From the NCBI GenBank assembly GCA_004525355.1, contig SPCK01000036.1, positions 1 through 10,894 on the forward strand: a stretch of 10,894 nt of DNA, in the 5' to 3' direction. The notes beneath the pieces were generated by a model. The model saw nothing but the letters and a program-made list of their open reading frames with translations. It had not been told where the DNA came from and ran no database searches. Position 1 is the stretch's first letter, and each line of letters starts with the position of its first letter. Shown here piece by piece: positions 1-6,369 of this stretch. This DNA comes from Spirochaetales bacterium. Its GTDB lineage: Bacteria; Spirochaetota; Spirochaetia; Treponematales; UBA12059. A program made the position numbers and the translations under genes.

Positions 1-147
1 GCTGTTTACCGCATTCTGCTCCAGAAACTCCGCTTCGGGTTGGACGAAACATCGCATGGCAACCTGGATGCCACGGAATTCGCGGCCCTGGTAGAACGGA
101 ACCGCACCGCGCTCGCAGCAGCGATGAGCAAAGGCTGGGCGCCCTAG
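1..147 (+). CDS. C-terminal fragment of an unidentified gene
   Basis: The first reading frame is open from base 1 to a TAG at 145-147 and gives 48 residues starting AVYRILLQKLRFGLDE and ending AAAMSKGWAP. The 5' end lies outside the window. The fragment looks like a soluble, helical tail, with an ELVERN-like stretch followed by an Ala-rich helix. It carries no motif I can tie to a family, and no function is offered. Codon use is GC-rich like the neighbouring genes, and a small hairpin follows ten bases after the stop, both of which fit a real gene end. The main doubt is the short length available. Confidence 0.55.
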   Translation, partial: AVYRILLQKLRFGLDETSHGNLDATEFAALVERNRTALAAAMSKGWAP

Positions 148-156
148 CGGGGTGTT

Positions 157-182
157 GAAAAACCGGGGAGGCGAGGTTTTTC
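157..182 (+). terminator. Weak hairpin after the first gene, possible terminator
   Basis: GAAAAACC (157-164) and GGTTTTTC (175-182) are exact reverse complements, giving an 8-bp stem around a 10-base purine-rich loop, followed by TTTCTCCC. The stem is A/T-rich and the T-run belongs mostly to the 3' arm, so it is a poor intrinsic terminator. Its position just after the upstream stop codon is the main support. Confidence 0.35.
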
Positions 183-254
183 TTTCTCCCAGCTCCGGGA
201 CGGCCTGTGCTACTTGTTATTAACCGGCATGGCCGAGCGGCCGATTATATAAGC

Positions 255-1421
255 ATGGACCGAATGACTCGGGCAGGCATCGCGTTCCTCATCTCAGTCG
301 CGCTGGCCGTTCCATCACAGGCCGACGACCTTGTCATCGGCCCGGACGACGTTCGCGTGGAACAGCGGGACGACGCGGGCTATCACCTGTACGTACGGGA
401 AAAACCCGGTTTGGGCAGCGTACTCCTGACTGAGACGACCAGGGATCCGTCAGGAAAGGCCGATAACTACGCCTACCGGGCGGAGGCCTGGAATCCGGTC
501 AACGGAGACGAGCGGCGAAAGCTGGACGGGGTGTTCATGGATCCGGCCAAGGGTATCCGTTCCCTCATCGATTCGACGCCGGAACCGGATGCGATCTACG
601 GCTCGGCCTTCCATGTATTTATCCCCTGGATCGTCGCGTATGGATACGAATGGACCCGGAACGGCCGAGAATTCATCTCCGATGGAACCTTCATCAATAT
701 CCGCGCGTTCGCCATGCCGTATGCGGATTATGCAGGCGCTTTTCGCGACAATCCCTTCCTGCTTTCGGTCACCCAACGTCCTTTCGAGCGCGCTATTCCT
801 TCACCAGTTGTTCCCGCTCCGGAAAACCAGGCGGCGGAGCCGGACTTGAGCGCGTACATGTCGGAAACGGTGGAGGCATTCGAGAATATCGCTGATTCCT
901 CCCGCGGGGTGACCGAGTTTTCCCTGGGTACGGCTGATATCGTTCCGACGTTGGCGCGCATCCTCGATGGGCTTCCCGGCGACGATCTTGACCTGGTCAT
1001 CTGTCTGGACACGACGGACTCGATGACGGACGACATTGACGCAGTCAAGGAAGCCTTGCCACGCATGGTCGAGGAACATACGGCCAGGTTCAAGACTTTC
1101 AGGCTCGGCCTGGTGCTCTACAAGGATTACTTCGAGGAGTACGTAGTCAATCGATTCGACTTTACATCGGACCCGCGTTCGTTCACCGCCGCGGTGGCCA
1201 GCGTCAAGGTACGGGGCGGCCGGGATATACCTGAAGCGGTATACGAGGCGCTCTGGGAGGCGTTGACCGGATATGTCTGGGCGGCCGGAACGAAGGCCAT
1301 TGTGCTGATAGGGGATGCACCGCCGCACCCCCTGCCTCGCGGCAGGGTGGACAAATCCATGGTGGATCAGAAAGCGCTCGATCTGGATGTTTCCATAAGC
1401 GTGATCATCCTGCCTCATTGA
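255..1421 (+). CDS. Exported von Willebrand factor A (VWA) domain protein
   Basis: This is a 388-residue protein from the ATG at 255. A GTG at 207 would add 16 residues ahead of the signal peptide and has only a weak GGGA upstream; ATG 264 is also possible. The N-terminus (MTRAGIAFLISVALAVPSQA, then DD) looks like a signal peptide ending SQA, so the protein probably acts in the periplasm or at the cell surface. Numbered from 255, residues about 25-245 match no family I recognise. Residues about 250-388 form a VWA fold: a MIDAS-type DTTDS at 252-256 (first motif DxTxS rather than the usual DxSxS), RGGRDIPEAVYEAL with the expected third-motif Asp at 324, and the KAIVLIGDAPPHP strand at 347-359. 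The family binds a divalent metal and protein ligands; the ligand here is unknown. The protein stops right at the end of the VWA fold with no anchor. No clear Shine-Dalgarno sequence precedes any start, so the exact N-terminus is uncertain. Confidence 0.82.
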   Translation: MDRMTRAGIAFLISVALAVPSQADDLVIGPDDVRVEQRDDAGYHLYVREKPGLGSVLLTETTRDPSGKADNYAYRAEAWNPVNGDERRKLDGVFMDPAKGIRSLIDSTPEPDAIYGSAFHVFIPWIVAYGYEWTRNGREFISDGTFINIRAFAMPYADYAGAFRDNPFLLSVTQRPFERAIPSPVVPAPENQAAEPDLSAYMSETVEAFENIADSSRGVTEFSLGTADIVPTLARILDGLPGDDLDLVICLDTTDSMTDDIDAVKEALPRMVEEHTARFKTFRLGLVLYKDYFEEYVVNRFDFTSDPRSFTAAVASVKVRGGRDIPEAVYEALWEALTGYVWAAGTKAIVLIGDAPPHPLPRGRVDKSMVDQKALDLDVSISVIILPH

Positions 1422-1487
1422 CCGCCGTGCGTGTTAGTTCGGTAGCGCATACGCCCCCCGATACCGTCCTTGCAGAAAATATTTTGG

Positions 1488-1517
1488 TTTACAAGCGGGA
1501 GCACGCGAGGCTACAAT
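1488..1517 (+). promoter_or_regulatory. Sigma-70-like promoter for the M23 peptidase gene
   Basis: TTTACA (1488-1493) and TACAAT (1512-1517) are separated by 18 bases, each differing from consensus at one position. Transcription would start near 1524, about 30 bases before the ATG at 1554. This supports ATG 1554 over the in-frame TTG at 1470, which would lie upstream of the transcript start. The site was identified by eye only. Confidence 0.5.
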
Positions 1518-1553
1518 GTAATCTTGGAACGATTATGGAGAGTTTTGACAGCT

Positions 1554-2525
1554 ATGAAAATACAGCGACGAACAGAACGATCGGACGAGGCGCTGGTGCG
1601 GCTGGCCAGGCCCGGCACCTTGCGGGCCGTCGTCGCCGTCCTGGTATTCGGATTCTTCTTTCTCGGTTCAGAGACTTCAGTGCCTCCCGTTTTGCCCGAC
1701 AGTATGGGTTCTGCCGACTTTTCTGATATCAGTATGAAAGGCCTTTCCGATGGCCTGCCGGACGGACTTTCCATTCTGGAAGAAGAAGCCCCCCCCGATG
1801 AAGGCCTGTACTATTCAGTATACAAGGTCGTCAGGGGCGATACCGTTTCGCAGATCGCCGATGTCTACGACGTAACCGTGGACAGCATCGTAACCTTCAA
1901 CAGGATCACCAACACGCGCACCTTGTCCATCGGCAAGCTCCTCAAGATTCCTTCAATGAACGGCATCCTGTACGATCCGAAAAAAGGCGATACTCCCGCT
2001 TCCATCTCTCTTGCCTTCAATATTTCAGAAGAGCGTATCAAGGAAGTCAACGGCATCGACGACGATACGTTGACGGGAGAAAAGCCGATTTTCCTGCCTG
2101 ATGCCAGGCTCTCCAGTTTTGCCCTGCGAGAGATCAACGGAGACCTGTTCAAGTGGCCCATCCGGGGTTGGATAACCAGCTGGTACGGCTGGCGCGATGA
2201 CCCGTTTACCGGGGAGCGTTCCTTCCATACGGGCATCGACGTCGGATCCTCTGTGGGCGTTGCCGTATACGCGGCCATGGAAGGGGTCGTCGCGGCTGTC
2301 GGCTATTCCACTGCGGCCGGAAACTACTTGGTGATTTCCCACCATTCCAGGTATTCCACGATGTATGCCCATCTGTCATCAACGGCTGTCCGGGTTGGCC
2401 AACGTGTCAGCCAATATGCACTGATCGGCAGGGTCGGAACGACAGGTTACAGTACGGGGCCACACCTGCATTTTACGGTCAGCAAGAACGGCAGGACGAT
2501 CAATCCCATGACGGTCTTGCGCTGA
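1554..2525 (+). CDS. Membrane-anchored LysM/M23 peptidoglycan hydrolase
   Basis: This 323-residue protein has a basic N-terminus (residues 1-21), one hydrophobic segment (about 22-38, probably an uncleaved anchor or signal) and an acidic linker. Two LysM modules follow: a good one at about 88-133 (YKVVRGDTVSQIADVYDV ... LLKIP) and a weaker one at about 139-182. A C-terminal M23 (lysostaphin-type) metallopeptidase domain occupies about 200-320. All zinc and catalytic positions are present: HxxxD at H225/D229 (FHTGIDVG), H273 in YAHL, and HxH at H304/H306 in TGPHLHF, so it should be active rather than a degenerate activator of amidases. The family cleaves peptide cross-links in peptidoglycan, and LysM holds it on the wall, so the likely role is wall remodelling or cell separation. 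The start is ATG 1554, with GGAGAG at 1537-1542 (11-base spacing). An upstream TTG start (1470) would place 28 poorly hydrophobic residues before the anchor and precedes the predicted transcription start. Confidence 0.9.
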   Translation: MKIQRRTERSDEALVRLARPGTLRAVVAVLVFGFFFLGSETSVPPVLPDSMGSADFSDISMKGLSDGLPDGLSILEEEAPPDEGLYYSVYKVVRGDTVSQIADVYDVTVDSIVTFNRITNTRTLSIGKLLKIPSMNGILYDPKKGDTPASISLAFNISEERIKEVNGIDDDTLTGEKPIFLPDARLSSFALREINGDLFKWPIRGWITSWYGWRDDPFTGERSFHTGIDVGSSVGVAVYAAMEGVVAAVGYSTAAGNYLVISHHSRYSTMYAHLSSTAVRVGQRVSQYALIGRVGTTGYSTGPHLHFTVSKNGRTINPMTVLR

Positions 2526-2578
2526 AAACTCATCGCGGATGATCTGAGCCGTATCACTCGGTCCGTAGCACGGCTGGT

Positions 2579-2608
2579 TTGACAGGACCATGCTTTTCAA
2601 GCTACCAT
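2579..2608 (+). promoter_or_regulatory. Promoter abutting ptsI (putative leaderless mRNA)
   Basis: A perfect -35 box TTGACA (2579-2584) is followed 18 bases later by TACCAT (2603-2608). The expected start point, about 7 bases beyond, is 2614-2616, only 2-4 bases before the ptsI ATG at 2618. No Shine-Dalgarno sequence is seen in front of that ATG. Box match and spacing are seen directly; promoter activity is inferred. Confidence 0.5.
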
Positions 2609-2617
2609 ATTGTTACG

Positions 2618-4360
2618 ATGAGAAAGCTCAAGGGTATTCCGGCATCGCCGGGTATCGCCATCGCCCCAGCCTTCGTTTTCCTCGACGACGTGGAGCCGAT
2701 GATCCCACGCTATGCCATCGGCGAAACCGAGGTGAAAGAGGAATGGGATCGTTTCCTGTCGGCAGTGGAGCATGCACGGGACGATATAACCATTCTCAGG
2801 GATCGGGCCTGCCATGAGATGGGGGATGAGCACGGAGCTATTTTCAACGCGCACCTGCTCATGCTGGACGATCCCGAAGTACTTGACGCTATCGAAAAAT
2901 CCCTCAGGGAGTCCCTGCTCAATATAGAATGGGTTCTGCATCAGTATTCCCAGACCGTAATAAAAAGACTTGAAGATCTGGACGACCCGATCCTGCAGGA
3001 ACGCGGATCCGACGTTCATGATATCATGCACCGCATCCTGAATCACTTGATGTTCCGGGAACGATTTTCGTTGGCTGACCTGGACAGGGATATCGTGTTG
3101 GTAGCGCACAATCTCCTGCCATCCGACATGATCGGCATGAATCGAAACCGCGTCAAGGCGCTGGCCGTGGACAAGGGCGGCAAGACGAGCCATACGGCGA
3201 TTCTCGCGCGTGCCTTTGAGATACCCGCGGTGCTCGGCCTCGGAGGCGCAACCAGGACGGTCAAGAATGACGAAATCGTCATCGTTGACGGTAATGGAGG
3301 GGATGTCCTGTTCGAGCCGGATGGGGATACGCTCGCCAGGTACAAGCGAGTCCAGGCGCGCGCGATAGTGCGTGAACATGGGTTGGCCTCGCTCGCCTCG
3401 CTTGCGGCGAGCACGACGGATGGCAAGGAAGTCATCCTGAAGGCAAATATCGAGGTTCCCGAGGAGACGGATTCGGTGCTGCGCCATGGCGCGTCGGGCG
3501 TCGGGCTGTTCCGTTCAGAGTTCCTCTTCCTGCAACCGGGGAGGCAACCCAGCGAGGAATCCCAGTTTGCCGCGTACCGGAGAGTTCTCGAGGCTCTCGG
3601 TAAGTGGCCCGCAACAATTCGAACGCTCGATGTCGGGGGCGACAAGGTCGTACCCGACTTGGCCTTGGAGGAAGAAAAGAACCCGCTTTTGGGTTGGCGT
3701 GCGATTCGGTATTGCCTCGCCGATACCGAGCTGTTCCAGACGCAGCTGCGAGCCATCTTGCGGGCAAGCGTGTACGGGGATGCCAGGATCATGTTTCCCA
3801 TGATCTCAGGACCCGACGAGCTTGATGCCGCACTGGCATCGCTTGAAGCCGCCAAGGTGGAATGCCGACGTCGCGGGCAGGAATATCGGGAGAATCTACC
3901 GGTCGGTATCATGGTGGAGGTACCAAGCGCGGCGATGATAGCCGACTTGCTGGCCACCAAGGTCGATTTCCTGTCCATCGGGACCAATGACCTTATCCAA
4001 TACACCCTGGCCGTAGATCGGGGCAACGAGCGGGTCGCCTATCTGCACGAGCCCTTCCATCCCGCGGTTCTGCGACTGATCCGCGGCGTTATAGATATGG
4101 GCCACGCAGCCGGCGTGACCGTGTCAATGTGCGGTGAGATGGCGGCCGACCCATATGCAGCCGTGGTACTCCTAGGCTTGGGACTTGACGAATTCAGCAT
4201 GTCAGCGGTTTCGGTTCCCGCCATCAAGCGGGTGATACGTTCCGTCTCCATGGCAGAGGCTGTTGAAATCGCGGAGACGGTGCTCCAAACCGGTAGCCAC
4301 CGGGAAGCCTACGCATACCTGAGGGAGCGTCTCAAGGACAGGCTGGGGCAGGACGATTAG
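2618..4360 (+). CDS. ptsI: Phosphoenolpyruvate-protein phosphotransferase (PTS Enzyme I)
   Basis: This 580-residue protein is the normal length for Enzyme I, the cytoplasmic protein that takes phosphate from phosphoenolpyruvate and passes it to HPr. ATG 2618 is chosen because the protein then begins MRKLKGIPASPGIAIAP, the typical Enzyme I N-terminus; an upstream TTG at 2579 lies inside the predicted -35 box. The N-terminal HPr-binding and phosphohistidine part carries GGKTSHTAILAR with the active His at 192. The C-terminal PEP-binding barrel carries GVGLFRSEFLFL (295-305), TLDVGGDK (336-343), NPLLGWRAIR (355-364), IMVEVPSAAM (431-440), SIGTNDLIQYTLAVDRGN (453-470) and SMCGEMA with the catalytic Cys at 505. 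Nothing essential is missing. No ptsH, EIIA or sugar permease gene adjoins it. In T. pallidum the PTS is incomplete and thought to be regulatory; the same may hold here, but genes elsewhere cannot be seen. Confidence 0.96.
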   Translation: MRKLKGIPASPGIAIAPAFVFLDDVEPMIPRYAIGETEVKEEWDRFLSAVEHARDDITILRDRACHEMGDEHGAIFNAHLLMLDDPEVLDAIEKSLRESLLNIEWVLHQYSQTVIKRLEDLDDPILQERGSDVHDIMHRILNHLMFRERFSLADLDRDIVLVAHNLLPSDMIGMNRNRVKALAVDKGGKTSHTAILARAFEIPAVLGLGGATRTVKNDEIVIVDGNGGDVLFEPDGDTLARYKRVQARAIVREHGLASLASLAASTTDGKEVILKANIEVPEETDSVLRHGASGVGLFRSEFLFLQPGRQPSEESQFAAYRRVLEALGKWPATIRTLDVGGDKVVPDLALEEEKNPLLGWRAIRYCLADTELFQTQLRAILRASVYGDARIMFPMISGPDELDAALASLEAAKVECRRRGQEYRENLPVGIMVEVPSAAMIADLLATKVDFLSIGTNDLIQYTLAVDRGNERVAYLHEPFHPAVLRLIRGVIDMGHAAGVTVSMCGEMAADPYAAVVLLGLGLDEFSMSAVSVPAIKRVIRSVSMAEAVEIAETVLQTGSHREAYAYLRERLKDRLGQDD

Positions 4361-4425
4361 CGTTCGCCGCTGCCGACGTTCGGGCCGTAGTGACCTTGTT
4401 GGTGGATTTTAACGAAAATACTGGA

Positions 4426-4445
4426 CCCATCGACACGTCGATGGG
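4426..4445. promoter_or_regulatory. Perfect 20-base dyad upstream of der
   Basis: CCCATCGAC and GTCGATGGG are exact reverse complements separated by AC, giving 9+2+9 bases of two-fold symmetry. No T-run follows, so it is not an intrinsic terminator for ptsI. It lies 72 bases before the der ATG in the 157-base ptsI-der gap. A weak -10-like AATACT (4417-4422) with TTGTTG (4396-4401) 15 bases upstream would put the dyad on the transcription start, which would suit an operator; that promoter is poor. It may alternatively act as an RNA hairpin in the leader. Confidence 0.4.
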
Positions 4446-4506
4446 CCGATGACATCTCTTCAGCGCGGAACGGGCGACATGACGCTCCGTATCCGCCCCA
4501 ATCGAC

Positions 4507-4512
4507 AAGGAA
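4507..4512 (+). promoter_or_regulatory. Ribosome binding site deciding the der start
   Basis: AAGGAA lies 5 bases before ATG 4518. It selects that codon over the in-frame upstream ATGs at 4449 and 4479, neither of which has a comparable site. Confidence 0.6.
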
Positions 4513-4517
4513 CCGAC

Positions 4518-5939
4518 ATGAAACACATGCATAAAAAAAGCACGACCGAAGAAATTGATTCGATCGATGATCAGTCGTTGCGCGTTCGATGGACCGGGTT
4601 GCCTGTGGTAGCCCTGGCCGGCCGGCCGAACGTGGGCAAGTCCACACTGTTCAACAGGCTCCTGCACAAGCGGAAGGCGATTGTGGACCCGATGCCCGGA
4701 GTCACGCGCGATCCTATAGAGTCCGAATGGCGGCTAGAGGGTGCCGAGGCGCCTGTCCTGCTTGTCGATACCGGTGGCCTCAAGCTGGAACGGAACGAAT
4801 TGGAGGATCGTGTCGCTGACAAGAGCTGGGATTATATTCGCCGCGCCGACCTCGTTCTGTTCATCGTCGACGCCGTAAACATCACGCCCGAGGATGAGGA
4901 ATTCTCGGCTCTTCTCAGGCGCTACGCTGACAAGGTCGTGCTGGTCGTAAACAAGGCTGACAGTCCGGAGCGCGATACCCGTGCGTGGACCCATGCTTCC
5001 TGGGGCTACAAGGCCATGGCCTTCGTATCCGCCGAACACGGCAGAAATATTGGTGAGCTCGAGGAGTTGATTCTGGCCCGTCTTGACTGGTCCAAAGCCT
5101 CCGCCGTCGACGAGGAACACGGCGACATTCGTCTCGCGATCATGGGCAAGCCAAACGTCGGAAAGTCCACCCTGCTCAACAGGCTCCTTGGCGAAGAAAA
5201 ATCTATCGTCAACGACATGCCGGGTACGACGCGGGACGTGGTGGAAGGCCGATTTTCCTGGAAGGGCAAGGCGTTTACCGTTTTGGATACGGCCGGCATG
5301 AGGCGCAAGTCCAAGGTGACCGAGTCAGTCGAGTACTATTCCGTCAACCGTGCCATCAAGACGCTGGACAGGGCGGACGTGGTCATCCTGATGATCGACG
5401 CAAGCGAGGGACTGTCGGAGCAGGACAAGAAGATCGTCAAGCTCGCCACCGACAAGGGACGCGGGGTTATTTTCGCCCTCAATAAATGGGACACCATCCC
5501 GAAGATCAAGAATTCCTTCGAGGCGGCCCGGGACAAGCTCCAGTTCTTCTTCGGACAGATGGCGTACGCGCCCGTATTGCCGTTATCCGCCAAGGATGGA
5601 GAGGGCGTGGACAAACTCATGTCCACGGCACTCTCGATGTTTGGACAGCTTACCAGGCGGGTCGAGACCAGCAGACTGAACAAGGCCGCGCGCGATTGGG
5701 TTGAAGCGACGCCGCCGCCGGTGGGAGCGCGGGCCCGGTTCAAATTCCGATATGCCACACAGGTCAGCGTCAATCCCATCAAGTTCGCGTTCTTCGTTAC
5801 CAGACCGGATGCGGTGAGTGAATCGTACGTTTCCTTCCTGAGAAACAAGATCCGCTCCGAGCTGGGATTTACTCTGGTTCCACTGGAGCTGGACTTGCGG
5901 GCTTCCCGCAAGCGCTTCGAGGACCTGGAACGGGGATAG
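4518..5939 (+). CDS. der: Ribosome assembly GTPase Der (EngA)
   Basis: This 473-residue GTPase has two G domains and a C-terminal KH-like domain, the hallmark of Der, which acts in maturation of the 50S ribosomal subunit and is normally essential. G domain 1 shows GRPNVGKS (35-42), GVTRDP (61-66), DTGG (84-87), NKAD (145-148) and SAEHG (171-175). G domain 2 shows GKPNVGKS (210-217), GTTRDV (236-241), DTAG (257-260), NKWD (322-325) and SAKDGEG (357-363). The KH-like domain runs from about 380 to 465, with VGARARFKFRYATQ and the closing RASRKRF. All nucleotide-binding motifs are intact. About 27 residues precede the first G domain, an acidic and basic stretch that the shortest Der proteins lack; the AAGGAA site supports its being translated. 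The stop is 5 bases from the next ATG, so der is probably the first gene of a der-merR-aminopeptidase operon. Confidence 0.96.
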   Translation: MKHMHKKSTTEEIDSIDDQSLRVRWTGLPVVALAGRPNVGKSTLFNRLLHKRKAIVDPMPGVTRDPIESEWRLEGAEAPVLLVDTGGLKLERNELEDRVADKSWDYIRRADLVLFIVDAVNITPEDEEFSALLRRYADKVVLVVNKADSPERDTRAWTHASWGYKAMAFVSAEHGRNIGELEELILARLDWSKASAVDEEHGDIRLAIMGKPNVGKSTLLNRLLGEEKSIVNDMPGTTRDVVEGRFSWKGKAFTVLDTAGMRRKSKVTESVEYYSVNRAIKTLDRADVVILMIDASEGLSEQDKKIVKLATDKGRGVIFALNKWDTIPKIKNSFEAARDKLQFFFGQMAYAPVLPLSAKDGEGVDKLMSTALSMFGQLTRRVETSRLNKAARDWVEATPPPVGARARFKFRYATQVSVNPIKFAFFVTRPDAVSESYVSFLRNKIRSELGFTLVPLELDLRASRKRFEDLERG

Positions 5940-5944
5940 CCGTC

Positions 5945-6367
5945 ATGAGGGGCCATTATCGTACCGGCGAAGTCGAACGTCTTCTCGGGGTCGGCGAGCA
6001 TGTTCTGCGCTACTGGGAGAAGGAATTACCGATCCTGGCCCCGACCCGTTCCGCGTTCGGGCGGAGGGAGTGGTCCGAACCGGACCTTGCCCTGCTGTTG
6101 CGAGTACGTCACCTGGTGCGCGATCGGGGACTTACCCTGGCAGCCGCCATGGATGTATTGATAGGCGAGCGTTCGAAAGACGGCGGGTCCCGGTCGGCAC
6201 TGCTATCCGAGATCCGCGCCATCCTGGTACGCATTTTTTTTGACGCCGGTTCCTTGACCCGGCGCGCGGCGTCAATTACCGCCGCTTTCGGAACGCGCAT
6301 GGATATCCGGTCGGATGTCCCCGGCGGCACGCCACCATGCGTGCAGGATTCAACGAAGGAGACCTGA
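5945..6367 (+). CDS. Small MerR-type DNA-binding regulator
   Basis: This 140-residue protein starts at ATG 5945, with GGGGA at 5933-5937 inside the end of der (7-base spacing), so it is probably translationally coupled. Residues 5-72 match the MerR winged helix-turn-helix: YRTGEVERLLGVGEHVLRYW with the usual R-Y-W positions, REWSEPDLALLLRVRHLV, then GLTLAAAMDVL. The long coiled coil and Cys-rich or ligand-binding C-terminus of classical MerR proteins are absent; what follows is a short helix (84-98) and a Gly/Thr-rich tail of about 40 residues. A run of eight T (6234-6241) encodes part of Ile-Phe-Phe at 97-99. A one-base change there would end the protein within a few codons in either shifted frame. 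Target and effector are unknown. The single Cys (132) does not suggest metal sensing. Confidence 0.82.
   Translation: MRGHYRTGEVERLLGVGEHVLRYWEKELPILAPTRSAFGRREWSEPDLALLLRVRHLVRDRGLTLAAAMDVLIGERSKDGGSRSALLSEIRAILVRIFFDAGSLTRRAASITAAFGTRMDIRSDVPGGTPPCVQDSTKET
6216..6241 (+). terminator. Hairpin plus T8 inside the merR gene (possible attenuator)
   Basis: GCG-CCA (6216-6221) can pair with TGG-(TA)-CGC (6225-6232) around a TCC loop, with a two-base bulge. Eight consecutive T follow at 6234-6241 after a single A. It resembles a weak intrinsic terminator that would lower transcription into the downstream aminopeptidase gene. The short bulged stem makes this doubtful. Confidence 0.25.
6356..6361 (+). 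promoter_or_regulatory. Ribosome binding site deciding the aminopeptidase start
   Basis: AAGGAG lies 8 bases before ATG 6370. It selects this codon over the in-frame ATG at 6337 and the later ATG at 6379. It sits within the last codons of the merR gene. Confidence 0.7.
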
Positions 6368-6369
6368 CG

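Noticed and set aside
207..254. GTG start at 207 for the VWA protein
   Set aside because: It has a weak GGGA at 197-200, but adds 16 residues before an otherwise normal signal peptide. It is kept only as an alternative because ATG 255 also lacks a ribosome binding site.
801..1418. Antisense open frame of 205 codons opposite the VWA domain
   Set aside because: It contains no domain and its sense strand carries clear VWA motifs.
1418..1726. Plus-strand frame of 102 codons overlapping the VWA stop and the M23 start
   Set aside because: It begins with TTG, spans the predicted M23 promoter, turns Arg-rich where it overlaps the M23 gene, and has no ribosome binding site.
2597..3487. Long antisense open frame (296 codons) opposite ptsI
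   Set aside because: It lies wholly opposite an Enzyme I gene with all motifs intact. Its translation shows no recognisable domain and the openness is explained by GC-rich codon bias.
3043..4026. Antisense open frame of 327 codons opposite ptsI, Ser/Arg-rich
   Set aside because: The Ser/Arg/Ala-rich composition is typical of the shadow of a GC-rich gene, and it overlaps both ptsI and another shadow frame.
4361..4425. Search for an intrinsic terminator after ptsI
   Set aside because: No stem followed by a T-run was found, so transcription may continue from ptsI into der.
5336..6001. Antisense open frame of 221 codons opposite der
   Set aside because: It is a shadow of the der KH and second G domain; no domain or ribosome binding site supports it.
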